DNA from: DAOUJI01 sp965224415
GTDB taxonomy: Bacteria; Chloroflexota; Dehalococcoidia; Lucifugimonadales; JAGWBF01
Assembly (NCBI GenBank): GCA_965224415.1
Contig: CBDCZB010000004.1
Location: forward strand, 372,001 to 436,000
Length of the DNA stretch: 64,000 nucleotides
Reading direction: 5' to 3'
Numbering within the stretch: the first letter of the stretch is position 1; the number at the start of each line of letters is the position of its first letter. The translations under genes and the position numbers were made by a program. Positions 18,530 through 27,067 of the stretch are shown here, one piece after another. The notes beneath the pieces were generated by a model. That model made no database searches. It saw only the letters and a program-made list of their open reading frames with translations, and was not told where the DNA came from.

Positions 18530-18537
18530 GTGGATTC

Positions 18538-19341
18538 TCAATTGCTCCTCGGGCGAGCGTCGAGCATCTCGACCCGTACCTCCATTGCTCTGGGATATAG
18601 CGCCGGGCCAAACTGGTTGAATATCGCCACGTCGGCCGCATCGCGCCCATAAGCGACGGCAACTCGCCCTCCACGTGGAACGGCCTGCGTTGCATCGAAG
18701 GTGTACCAACGGCCACCTACGTACGCCTCGAACCAAGCGTGAAAATCCATCGGCTCGAGTTCGTGCAGATAGCCTACAACGATACGCGCTGGGATACAGA
18801 GACTGCGGGATAACGCGATGCCCAAATGAGCGAGCTCGCGGCATACGCCCTCGCGCTGCTGGTTGATCTCGACTGCCGACATCTGAAAATTGCTAGAATC
18901 TGGATTGAAGCGCACGGAGGTGCGGATCCACCCTACAATTCTAGCCACTTGATCGTAGCCGGGCTCGACGCCGTCTACGAGTTCCCTACCGAGGTCTATA
19001 AACCGGTCGGACTCGCAATAACGGCTGGGAAGAAGATAGGTTAGAACCTCGTCCGGTAGATTATGCACCTCGTCAAATGGCGCGCCAGGCGACACGTCAA
19101 TGCCGTCTGCGGTTGAAACGTCCGCAGATCTACGGATAGAAAACTCACCTGGGGGTGCTATCAATCGCTCGCACAGGTTACCGTAACTGTCCGCATACTC
19201 TGTGATCGGTACGCTTGGCGTCAACGTGCAGTCTTCATGCGCCACCCGCTGATGTGCCCCGCTTCGAGGGCGGAGCATCAGGATAAAAGGCGTAGGGACG
19301 CTCAAATCAAAGGTAATATTACAACTTGTACGAAGCCACAT
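18538..19341 (-). CDS. Transglutaminase-like cysteine protease-fold protein
   Basis: About 267 residues. The transglutaminase core is complete: Cys167 in QQREGVCRELAHLG, His201 in MDFHAWFEAY and Asp216 in YTFDATQAVP. An N-terminal beta-rich region (residues 1-95) precedes the core, as in bacterial transglutaminase-like proteins with a leading Transglut_N-type domain. AAGGGA lies seven bases before ATG 19341; an earlier start at 19368 is possible. No signal peptide is evident, so it is probably cytoplasmic. The reaction (peptide cleavage or amide transfer) is not determinable. It lies between IS debris and an intact-length insertion sequence. Confidence 0.8.
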   Translation of the reverse strand: MWLRTSCNITFDLSVPTPFILMLRPRSGAHQRVAHEDCTLTPSVPITEYADSYGNLCERLIAPPGEFSIRRSADVSTADGIDVSPGAPFDEVHNLPDEVLTYLLPSRYCESDRFIDLGRELVDGVEPGYDQVARIVGWIRTSVRFNPDSSNFQMSAVEINQQREGVCRELAHLGIALSRSLCIPARIVVGYLHELEPMDFHAWFEAYVGGRWYTFDATQAVPRGGRVAVAYGRDAADVAIFNQFGPALYPRAMEVRVEMLDARPRSN

Positions 19342-19500
19342 TTCAATTCCCTTACTTGTCAAAACCACGTTATCAGCTGGCTATGGTCCGGTGTTACAGG
19401 GCGCTCGGGTGCAAGATCCGAAGGTGATGCATGCATCTTGGGCTCCAGGAATCGAAGAAGTCGTGGAGCACCAGGCTGTTGAGATAATAGACTGGCTCTA

Positions 19501-20722
19501 GTAGTCAGTCAACTTTGGAATCAAAAGGGTAAAGCCGGTGAAGTTTGGTCCGGGCGTCCTGGGTGTTGAACCTCCAGTGGATGGTGGCTTGGGCGGCGTT
19601 GCGTTCCTTAACCAGGGCCTGGACTTCCCGCCGGAGCGTCTCCTCGTCGGGGAGTCGCTGCTTCAAGCAGGATCGGGATAGTACGCTGAACTCGATTTCC
19701 GCCATGTTCAACCAACTCCCGTGCTTGGGGGTGTAGTGGAACTCCAGCCGCTTGGCAATCCGCCGGGCCTCTGCCGCCGGGAACGTCTCGTACAGGGACG
19801 CCGGACGGTGCGTGTTCAGGTTGTCCATGACCACCCTCACCACCGGCGTCTCCGGGTAAGCTTCGTCCACCAGCCAACGCATCTGATGGGCGAAGTCCTC
19901 CATGGTGCGCCGCCGGGTCACCGCCACGTGACGCCAGCCCGCCAGCGGCTCACAGGCCAGGAACAGGTTGCGGACGCCCTCCCTCCGGTGCTCGTAGTCC
20001 TGCCGAAGCGGAATTCCGGGCCGGGTCGGCAGAGATGGCCGCGTCTCGGCCAACAACTGGGTCGATGTCTCGTAAAAGCAGACCACCGGCCGTCGGTGGT
20101 CATAGGGTTCGGCATAGAGGTCCAGCAGGTCCTCCATGTTGGCCACGAACTCCGCGCTCACCTTGGTAATGCGCGATTCCCTCTTCTGCCAGGGCTTGAG
20201 AGCGTTTTTTTGAGACGCTTGCGCACCCCTTCGTGAGACATGGAGGAGGCCAACTTCAACTCCACCACCTTGCCAGCCAGCAGGCGCAGGGTCCAGTGGT
20301 CATGCCCTGCCGGCGGCGGGCTGCAGGCCAGGGCGATCAAGTGGGCCTCGCCCCGGTCGTCCAGCTTCCGGCGCCGGTTGGCCTGGGGACGGTCCTTCAG
20401 AACCCCGGACAACCCTTCTTCGGTAAAGCGCCGCTTGACCCGGTACACTGTGCCCAGGGCCACATCCAGGGCTTCAGCCACTTGGGGAGCAGGCCAACCG
20501 TCGTCGCTCTTGAGGAGAATCCGGGCCCTGGCGGTGATTCGGGCCGGGTGTTTCCCAACCCGAATCAGACGCTGGAGTTCTTCTCGTTGTTCCAGCGCCA
20601 GCCGCACCGAATGCTTGTCCCTGACCATCACCGCCACCCCCGCCAACAACACTTCCCACAAGGCAGGATAGCCTAATTGTCCGTTTTCTTAAACAAATGC
20701 TAAAACCAAGTTGACTGAGTAC
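19501..20722 (-). mobile_element. IS630-family insertion sequence, copy 2 (1,222 bp)
   Basis: It is flanked by TA on both sides (19499-19500, 20723-20724). The terminal inverted repeats are GTAGTCAGTCAACTTTGGAA on the left and GTACTCAGTCAACTTGGTTT read inward from the right, better matched than in copy 1. The length is identical to copy 1 and the gene layout is the same, but the DNA and protein have clearly diverged, so the two represent related rather than freshly copied elements. Confidence 0.88.
19505..20661 (-). CDS. IS630 transposase with altered catalytic site, two frames joined by a -1 shift
   Basis: The N-terminal frame (20661-20158) has helix-turn-helix segments such as QVAEALDVALGTVYRVKRRF. 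The C-terminal frame (20161-19505) has the DDE domain. The frames join at an A7 run (complement of 20205-20211); a -1 slip gives LKKNALKPWQKRESRITKV and then SAEFVANMEDLLDLYAEPYD. The second Asp (VVMDNLNTH) and the Glu (MAEIEFSVL) remain. The first catalytic Asp, present as CFDETSTQL in copy 1, is Tyr here (CFYETSTQL, codon TAC at about 20071). The enzyme should therefore be dead, although the gene is otherwise full length. Confidence 0.82.
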
Positions 20723-20799
20723 TAGTGCTCCTAAATATATTAGACCTTTTGGAAATCTATCCGGTCAAACTCTGTATGGCATATGGGGAATCCTATCCG

Positions 20800-20828
20800 T
20801 GGAATTCGGATTCCGGCTCGTCTATAAT
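20800..20828 (+). promoter_or_regulatory. Promoter-like site for the first amidohydrolase
   Basis: A perfect TATAAT box at 20823-20828 lies about 45 bases before the gene start at 20872. With 17-base spacing the -35 would be TGGAAT (20800-20805), which is weak. The site is just right of the IS630 end. Confidence 0.45.
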
Positions 20829-20871
20829 AGGCGAGCGAAGGTTAGCCGTGAAAGCAAGCAGGAGGACCTGA

Positions 20872-22059
20872 ATGGATCGAGTCAAGTTTGTCGACAGCGA
20901 CGCCCACGTGGTGGAGCCGGACAGCCTGTGGGACAACTATCTGGAGAGCAAGTACAAGGGGCGAATCAAGTCCCACTTAGCATACGAACGAGCGACCAAG
21001 CCCACCGACCCCTGGACCATCAACGTCTCCGTGGAAGTGGACGACTTCCCTCCTCAGCCCATGAGGCGGGCCAAGAACGAGAAGGAAGAGACGGACCCGG
21101 AACCCCTCCGGGAAGCCGTGGGCGCCGAGGTCTTCACCATGGGCGTGGAGGAATACTACGGCAAGTGGCAGGAGCGTGGATTCGACGCCGAGACCTACAG
21201 GCAGGTCATGGACCTGTCGGGAATCGACCGGATGATTCTCTACCCCACCGTTGGCCTGTGGTCCACTTCCAGCCCCGATATGGAGCCCGAGTTCGCCGCT
21301 GCCGTGCGCCGGGCCTACAACACCTGGCTGGGAGACTTCACCCAGGACATCGGAGGACGGGCCTACGGGGCCGCCTCCATAGACCTGCGGGACCCAGAAG
21401 CTGCGGCCAAAGAAGTGCGCCGCTGCGTCACAGAATACGGCTTCAAGTCCGTTCACCTGAACCCGTCCCCCGTGCCTGGCCGCCGGGTCTATGACCCCGA
21501 ATGCGACCAGGTGTGGGCTGCCTGCGCTGAGCTGAACGTGCCGGTGGGAGTCCACCCCAGCGCGTCCAACGGCCTGGACATGGGGATGATTCCCTACTAC
21601 CTGCCTGACCTGAGGAACGTGCAGGGCATCGTCGCATTCTCCATAGGCAGCATGCTCTGCTGCTCCGCCTTCATAATGGGAGGAGTCCTGGAGAGGCACC
21701 CTGGGCTCAGGGTTGCCTTCTTGGAGGCGGGCGCTGGATGGGCGAGCTACTGGCCCGAACGCATGATGTCGGGAATCAACGGCGGCAATCGGGGACTCAA
21801 AATCAACGGGCTGACCAAGTCCCCGCAGGACTATTTCGCCGAGCAGTGCTTCATCGCCGCGGACCAGGACGACCCCGGGATACCGTTGGTGGCCCAGACG
21901 GTGGGAGAGCAGGTGCTGCTTACCGCCACCGACTTCGGCCACCCGGAGGGATACCGCTACCAGACCGCCGCCCGGGACTTCATGGGCGTTCCAGGAGTGA
22001 GCGACGAGGCCAAGAAGCGCATCCTGTGGGACAACGGAGTCAGAGCTTACGGCTTCTAG
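20872..22059 (+). CDS. Amidohydrolase (ACMSD-like), paralog A
   Basis: A 395-residue TIM-barrel metal hydrolase/decarboxylase. The first metal motif is DSDAHVVEPDSLW, followed by SGIDRMILYPTVGLW, the mid-barrel VHLNPSPVPGRRVYDP, the ligand His in VPVGVHPSAS, LRVAFLEAGAGWASYWPERM, and the C-terminal ATDFGHPEG with ILWDNGVRAYGF. AGCAGGAGGA gives a strong ribosome binding site. It has its own promoter-like box and is closed by a hairpin terminator, so it is probably monocistronic. It shares domain order and many signatures with the next gene; the two arose by tandem duplication. Confidence 0.87.
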   Translation: MDRVKFVDSDAHVVEPDSLWDNYLESKYKGRIKSHLAYERATKPTDPWTINVSVEVDDFPPQPMRRAKNEKEETDPEPLREAVGAEVFTMGVEEYYGKWQERGFDAETYRQVMDLSGIDRMILYPTVGLWSTSSPDMEPEFAAAVRRAYNTWLGDFTQDIGGRAYGAASIDLRDPEAAAKEVRRCVTEYGFKSVHLNPSPVPGRRVYDPECDQVWAACAELNVPVGVHPSASNGLDMGMIPYYLPDLRNVQGIVAFSIGSMLCCSAFIMGGVLERHPGLRVAFLEAGAGWASYWPERMMSGINGGNRGLKINGLTKSPQDYFAEQCFIAADQDDPGIPLVAQTVGEQVLLTATDFGHPEGYRYQTAARDFMGVPGVSDEAKKRILWDNGVRAYGF

Positions 22060-22085
22060 CTGCCCCAAAATATCCGGACCCAGAT

Positions 22086-22123
22086 GAGAAGGGACGCCAA
22101 AACGGCGTCCCTTCTCCTTGTTG
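22086..22123 (+). terminator. Intrinsic-type terminator hairpin after amidohydrolase A
   Basis: A perfect 13-bp stem (GAGAAGGGACGCC, 22086-22098, with GGCGTCCCTTCTC, 22104-22116) closes an AAAAC loop. It is followed by CTTGTTG, a short imperfect T-rich tail. It sits 27 bp after the stop codon. Confidence 0.8.
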
Positions 22124-22149
22124 TAGAGCCAGGGGGTTTTCTCTATAAT
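22121..22149 (+). promoter_or_regulatory. Promoter-like site for amidohydrolase B
   Basis: TTGTAG (22121-22126), 17 bases, then TATAAT (22144-22149). The start codon at 22195 lies about 45 bases downstream, the same spacing as for paralog A. The -35 box overlaps the tail of the preceding terminator. Confidence 0.55.
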
Positions 22150-22194
22150 TAGGCCTACCGAACATCAATAGGCGGAGAGTAACGGAGGCTTTCG

Positions 22195-23475
22195 ATGGAG
22201 AGACTCAGGTTCATAGACGGCGACGCTCACATACTCGAACCCCAGGACATCTGGGACGAGTACCTGGAGAAGAAGTACAAGGGCACTGTGGGCAAGGGGT
22301 TCGCCCGTTGGGCCCACGCCTCGACACTGGCACAGGGTGAGGCGCGCCTGCAGGAAAAGGGCCAGGAGGACCCTCTGTGCTTCAACATGGAAATCGAGGT
22401 AATGGGTCGGCAGGTGCCTAACCGAGCGCCGCGCGACCCCCGAGTGGGTGTGGACGGCAATCCCCTGGTCCAGGGAACGGACTCCGACCAGGCATTCGGA
22501 AGCACGGCCAACCAGGAGACCGGCGTAACCATCATCGAGGACAGGGAGCTGAACGACCTGAGCGACGCCTACGGCAAGTGGGCCGACGAGAACTTCCCCG
22601 CCCGCGCCTACCGCGAAGTCATGGACACCCACGGCATCGACTACATGATTCTGTACCCCACTGTCGGGTTCTGGATCACCGGAGCCGCCGAGATGGACGG
22701 CGAGACGGCAACGGCCATACGACGGGCCTATAACCGCTGGCTGGGCGACTTCACCAAGGACATCGGGCACGGCGCATGCGGTGCAGCCTCCATAGACCTC
22801 CGTGACCCCGAGCTGGCACGTAAAGAGGTTGAACGGTGCGTCAAGGAGTACGACTTCAAGGCGGTCCACCTTAACCCTGCGCCGGTTCCGAACCTGCGTC
22901 TTTTCGACGAAGTCTGTGACCCGCTGTGGGAGACCTGCGCTGACCTTGGTGTGCCCATAGGGCTGCATCCAAGCGCCAACCACCCGTTCGACCAGGGCAT
23001 GTTGGACTACATTCCGGGCCTAAGAAACTGCCGCACTACCGTCTCCTTCGTCATGGGCAGCATGATGGCCTGCACCTCGTTGATTATGGGCGGTGTTCTA
23101 GAGCGTCACCCCAAGCTGAAGATAGTGTTCCTGGAGTCGGGCTGCGGCTGGGCGTCCTTCTGGCCTGACAGGTTGGAATCGGGCATACAGGGAGGCACCC
23201 GTGGCCTGAAGATCAACGGCCTCAGCCGGATGCCCAAGGAGTACTTCTCCGCGCAATGCTTCGTGGCCGCCGACCAGGACGACCCCAACATCACGGACGT
23301 TATAAACAACGTGGGAGACCACGTCATCGTGAGCGCCACCGACTTCGGCCACCCAGAGGGGAGACATTACGCTACAGCCGTCGGGGACGTCATGAAGCTG
23401 GAAGGGGTTTCCCAGGAGAGCAAGAAGAAGCTGTTGTGGGACAACGCTCTTCGCGCATATCCCATCAAGCCATAA
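22195..23475 (+). CDS. Amidohydrolase (ACMSD-like), paralog B
   Basis: A 426-residue relative of paralog A. Motifs in order are DGDAHILEPQDIW, HGIDYMILYPTVGFW, VHLNPAPVPNLRLFDE, the ligand His in VPIGLHPSAN, LKIVFLESGCGWASFWPDRL, and ATDFGHPEGRHY with LLWDNALRAYPI. It carries an insertion of roughly 30 residues after the first motif (around residues 55-110) not present in paralog A. A GGAGG ribosome binding site precedes the ATG. It is flanked by its own promoter-like site and a strong terminator. Substrate unknown; the paired paralogs may act on related compounds or form a hetero-oligomer. Confidence 0.87.
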   Translation: MERLRFIDGDAHILEPQDIWDEYLEKKYKGTVGKGFARWAHASTLAQGEARLQEKGQEDPLCFNMEIEVMGRQVPNRAPRDPRVGVDGNPLVQGTDSDQAFGSTANQETGVTIIEDRELNDLSDAYGKWADENFPARAYREVMDTHGIDYMILYPTVGFWITGAAEMDGETATAIRRAYNRWLGDFTKDIGHGACGAASIDLRDPELARKEVERCVKEYDFKAVHLNPAPVPNLRLFDEVCDPLWETCADLGVPIGLHPSANHPFDQGMLDYIPGLRNCRTTVSFVMGSMMACTSLIMGGVLERHPKLKIVFLESGCGWASFWPDRLESGIQGGTRGLKINGLSRMPKEYFSAQCFVAADQDDPNITDVINNVGDHVIVSATDFGHPEGRHYATAVGDVMKLEGVSQESKKKLLWDNALRAYPIKP

Positions 23476-23500
23476 CCTCAGACGCGAGCCTGAAACGATT

Positions 23501-23528
23501 AGGGGGGAGCTTATGCTCCCCCCTTTTT
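23501..23528 (+). terminator. Intrinsic terminator after amidohydrolase B
   Basis: GGGGGGAGC (23502-23510) pairs with GCTCCCCCC (23515-23523) around a TTAT loop and is followed by five T. This is a textbook rho-independent terminator. Confidence 0.88.
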
Positions 23529-23647
23529 CTATATGGTTCCTTATGCTTTCAAGCGACTGCTTTCAGATGGGTAGGGGCGACCGGCCGGTGGCCCCTACGT
23601 GGTCGGTCGCGCCGTGCCTCCGTCCCTGGCGCCGTGCATAACGCTGC

Positions 23648-24166
23648 TCAGGGTGAGTTCTCCTTGGCCGGGACGTCGTGGAAAGGCTCGCCGTCCACAA
23701 GAACGTCCTTGATGACGGCTCTGCCTCTGATATCCACTGAAACCACTACCTTGATGTCGTTGGACCGCTCTATGATGTGGCCGGAGCCTTCCGGGATGAA
23801 ATATGTTTCTATCCCGAAGTCGATTTCCCTTCCCGGTCCCACCGTGCCCCTGACGAACGGACTGTCGTCAGAATTGTCTTGTCGGAACTCCCTACGAACA
23901 ACGTGCCAAGCTTCCGGACCCTCTTCCAGATACACGTACACTTCTCGTCCAGGAATGGCCTTCCAGTCTTCAGGAATCTGGGCTATCTCGTACCGCAACA
24001 CGACGTAGTCCCCTTGAAGCAGGGACCTAGGGTCAATCGGAAGCGTCTCCAAGACTACGTCGACTCCCGCTCGCAGCGTGTATTCACGGTCGGCAATGAG
24101 TCCCAGGAGCAACAACACCTGGGCCCCAACGATGACCAGGAACACCAGCTTGAACTTACGGCTCAT
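23648..24166 (-). CDS. GDYXXLXY-domain membrane-anchored protein
   Basis: A 172-residue protein with one N-terminal membrane helix (KLVFLVIVGAQVLLLLGLI) and the diagnostic LLQGDYVVLRYEI motif near residue 70. The rest is beta-rich. The family is of unknown function and is repeatedly found next to DUF2157 membrane proteins, as here: its start overlaps the end of the DUF2157 gene by 11 bases, so translation is probably coupled. Confidence 0.85.
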   Translation of the reverse strand: MSRKFKLVFLVIVGAQVLLLLGLIADREYTLRAGVDVVLETLPIDPRSLLQGDYVVLRYEIAQIPEDWKAIPGREVYVYLEEGPEAWHVVRREFRQDNSDDSPFVRGTVGPGREIDFGIETYFIPEGSGHIIERSNDIKVVVSVDIRGRAVIKDVLVDGEPFHDVPAKENSP

Positions 24167-25475
24167 GGACGCCCTCGATTGAGTCGCGTTCTCTGCTCGT
24201 CATCCTTTCGAACACCTTTCGGCGTCCCCTCTCGAGGAAGAATCCTCCGGCCAGCAGGATAACCCCCGCCACAATGAAAACGATTGACCTGTCTAAGAGG
24301 TCCCAGCTAAGTTCGAAGTATCTAGTCACGACGTCTAACGCGAAGAAAGCCAGGCCGATGTTGATGAAGGACTCCATCGCCCTAACGTATCCCAAGACAA
24401 CGAGGCCGATGATCGCTGCTACGAGCAATAGGTTGAACACCAAGGGAAAAGTGATTTCGTGGCCGTGGGGGGCAAACAGGACCGTAAAGACGGCTGCTGC
24501 TACAAGAATGGAAGCCAACAGCTCGAACGACAGGGTTTTGACCGTCCGACCTTGAGACAGGCTTTTAACGCAAACGACTACTAGAGCCATAAGTCCTATG
24601 GCCGCGAATACGCATAGAAGCGGCCAAAGCCCTATGGGCGCGCCGGGATCGATCCGTTCCGCCGACGCCATCCCTTCATACACCGACCTGAAGCCGAGGA
24701 GGTACACGGTAAAAAGGATCGTAAGCGTTCCCATGATTTGGAACGCCCAGGCGTAATCGATGGTTTCACGGAAGGTCCCTTGTAGCCTGCCAAGTCCATA
24801 CAACCCCAGCCCAAGCATGGCAAAAACTGAGATGGAGAATATCCCGTCAGCTTGACTGCCCGAGTCGCCCAAGTATTCGTAGAGCCAGAAACTCGTCGCT
24901 CCCAGCCCCAAACCGATGGTCAGGAAGACTGCTGGCTGGGACCTGGTCAGATAGGCTATGGGCGCCACTCCCGCGAGCCAATAGGTGAAGAGAGTCGGAT
25001 CGTTGAGTGGGAAATTGTAGATTTGGGCCACGAGGTGAATGGCTGCGCCGTACACTATGGCGCCCAGCAAGATGAAGGCGGAGCCCACTCTTTCGTAGCC
25101 TTTGACATAGCGCAGCCAATACGCTGAGCCATACGTCGCGGGGACACAGGCCATGACCAGCGCCAGACGGATGGGTCTGAGGATGGCGTCCCAATTGGCG
25201 GCGAGGAACAGTATGATGCCAACCCCTACCAGAATCGCTCCGAGTACGGCGAGTATCGATATGAGCCGCCCTCGAGCTTTGTCTACGGCTACCACTCTGG
25301 CGTCGGCGCCGTAGCTGTCCAGGATTGCTACGGCCTGCTCTTGCGATATCAGGCCCTGGCTGCGCCATCGCCGCACCTCAACGGCAAGCTTGGCGAGGAA
25401 TTGGCCGTCCTCGGAGTCGCCCACTGTTGGCTGGTCCCTCATCGAGTCGCTTTCGTTTTCATTCCGGCTTCCCAT
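24156..25475 (-). CDS. DUF2157 multi-pass membrane protein
   Basis: About 439 residues. The N-terminal soluble part (VRRWRSQGLISQEQAVAILDSYG) matches DUF2157, followed by about 10 to 12 hydrophobic helices (for example LISILAVLGAILVGVGIILF and IVFIVAGVILLAGGFFLERG). Function unknown. It overlaps the following GDYXXLXY gene. The start is uncertain: ATG 25475, an in-frame TTG at 25484 or ATG 25442 are all possible and none has a clear ribosome binding site. Confidence 0.82.
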   Translation of the reverse strand: MGSRNENESDSMRDQPTVGDSEDGQFLAKLAVEVRRWRSQGLISQEQAVAILDSYGADARVVAVDKARGRLISILAVLGAILVGVGIILFLAANWDAILRPIRLALVMACVPATYGSAYWLRYVKGYERVGSAFILLGAIVYGAAIHLVAQIYNFPLNDPTLFTYWLAGVAPIAYLTRSQPAVFLTIGLGLGATSFWLYEYLGDSGSQADGIFSISVFAMLGLGLYGLGRLQGTFRETIDYAWAFQIMGTLTILFTVYLLGFRSVYEGMASAERIDPGAPIGLWPLLCVFAAIGLMALVVVCVKSLSQGRTVKTLSFELLASILVAAAVFTVLFAPHGHEITFPLVFNLLLVAAIIGLVVLGYVRAMESFINIGLAFFALDVVTRYFELSWDLLDRSIVFIVAGVILLAGGFFLERGRRKVFERMTSRERDSIEGVHEP

Positions 25476-25580
25476 AGGGGCCAAGTGTATACGAAATCGC
25501 GGGAGTCAACCAGCCGTTTGGAAGCGAATATAGGGGAGTAGCGCCTGCCGTGGGACTGCCCCTTTGGGACGCCAGGCCTG

Positions 25581-26828
25581 CTAGAGCATATTGAGGATGC
25601 GCCGCAGTTCAATGAGCGCCGTAGAAGAGGCCCTGCGTCTGATTACCAATGGTCTGGGCGGCAAACGCAAGGGAATGTGGGTCACCGATTCTCCCGACAC
25701 AGGAGGGTGGACCAGGGCTATGTGGATGACACCAGGGGGCTGATGGTCCACCTCGTCAGGTCCAAGGACTCCGGTTATTCCGATGCCCACGTCGGCGCCG
25801 GACTCCGATGTGCCTGCGGCGGCTCGGGCCATGGCCTGGGCCGTTTCGGGGCTGACCAAGCCGTGGGCGTCTATGGCCTCAGCCGAAACGCCGCTGCTGA
25901 CAGCGGACTCCCGCCCGTACACGACGACGCCCCGACGGTAATATTGGGCGGTACCGGCTGTCTCGCTGATGCTGGAGGCAAGGACTCCGCCCGTGCAATG
26001 TTCCATGGTGGCCAAGGTCAATCCTTTGGCGGCTAGCAGGTCGCCCACGGCTTGCTGAGGAGTCTCGTCGTCGTAACCCCAGATGTATGGCCCGATAATG
26101 GAGAGCAGTCCGTTCTCGACGGGTTGGAGCAGAGAACGGGCGGATGTCTCATCGGCTCCTCTGGCGATGATTCGCAGGTGGATCCCGTCGGACTTGGAGT
26201 AGATTCCCAGATAGGGGTTCTCCTTGCCCAGATAGTCGGTCACCAGCTCATCGACGGCTCCCTCGGACATGCCGGAGGTCTTGATGTTCCGGGTAAGAAT
26301 CACCTCGCCGCGGCTTATCTTCCGCAGACGGGGGACGACCTCGGCTTCCCAGATTGCCTGAAGTTCAGCGGGCGGGCCTGGCATCGTCACTATTCGCTTG
26401 TCGTTGCGTTCGACCCACCAACCCGGCGCTGTGCCCCGGGCGTTGGGGATGATTTCCGCCGACGGGATGAGGCTGGCCTGGCGTATGTTGGTAGCCGGCA
26501 TATCTCCACCACGCCGCCTGAAATAGGCGCGGAGTTGTTCGACGATGTCCTCCTGAATTTCCATCTCCTCGCCCAACGCTGCCGCCACGGCGTCCCGGGT
26601 GAGGTCGTCCTGGGTGGGGCCCAGTCCTCCTGAGGTGAATATGACGTCTGAACGTTCCAGGCCCCGTTTCACTGCCCCCATCAGGGTCTCCATATCATCC
26701 CCAACGAGGGAGACGTGCCTCAGGTTAATGCCCAAGGCAGGCAGCCTGGAGGCGATGAAAGAGGAGTTGGTGTCGACGAGCTCCCCCATTAGAAGTTCGG
26801 TGCCTACGGACAATATTTCAGCGTTCAT
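25581..26828 (-). CDS. cinA: CinA-family protein with an altered amidase site
   Basis: A 415-residue two-domain CinA. The N-terminal MoCF/COG1058 domain (1-170) is well conserved: AEILSVGTELLMGELVDTNS, FTSGGLGPTQDDLTRDA and VTMPGPPAEL. This domain acts as a pyrophosphatase. The C-terminal PncC-like domain (about 255-415) normally deamidates nicotinamide mononucleotide using a Ser in AESCTGG plus Tyr and Lys in a YSNxxK motif. Here the first motif reads MEHCTGG, so His277 replaces the Ser, and the second reads YGRESA with no Lys. VGIGITGVLGP is kept. The fold is intact but the amidase activity is probably lost. It appears to be transcribed alone. Confidence 0.87.
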   Translation of the reverse strand: MNAEILSVGTELLMGELVDTNSSFIASRLPALGINLRHVSLVGDDMETLMGAVKRGLERSDVIFTSGGLGPTQDDLTRDAVAAALGEEMEIQEDIVEQLRAYFRRRGGDMPATNIRQASLIPSAEIIPNARGTAPGWWVERNDKRIVTMPGPPAELQAIWEAEVVPRLRKISRGEVILTRNIKTSGMSEGAVDELVTDYLGKENPYLGIYSKSDGIHLRIIARGADETSARSLLQPVENGLLSIIGPYIWGYDDETPQQAVGDLLAAKGLTLATMEHCTGGVLASSISETAGTAQYYRRGVVVYGRESAVSSGVSAEAIDAHGLVSPETAQAMARAAAGTSESGADVGIGITGVLGPDEVDHQPPGVIHIALVHPPVSGESVTHIPLRLPPRPLVIRRRASSTALIELRRILNML

Positions 26829-27067
26829 TTAGCGTTGGCCTTACAAAATACCGTTCACATGGATTCAACGAAGTATATAGGCCAAGCCTATGCGGACTCA
26901 ACAGGCACATGGAGGACGCTTGTCCTATTTCACGCGAAGGGAGAAGCTGGGACCGTCGTCGGGACATATTTCTTCCCATTTGGCGGGAAGGCTTAGTTGG
27001 AGGTAGGGGCGACGACTTTGGGAAGGGTTCCGACCGGAGTCTTGGCGCCACGAGACAGGCGGAGAGT

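Noticed and set aside
20977..22068. A 363-codon open frame antisense to amidohydrolase A
   Set aside because: It is a shadow of high-GC codon usage; the plus-strand product has complete family motifs, a ribosome binding site, promoter and terminator.
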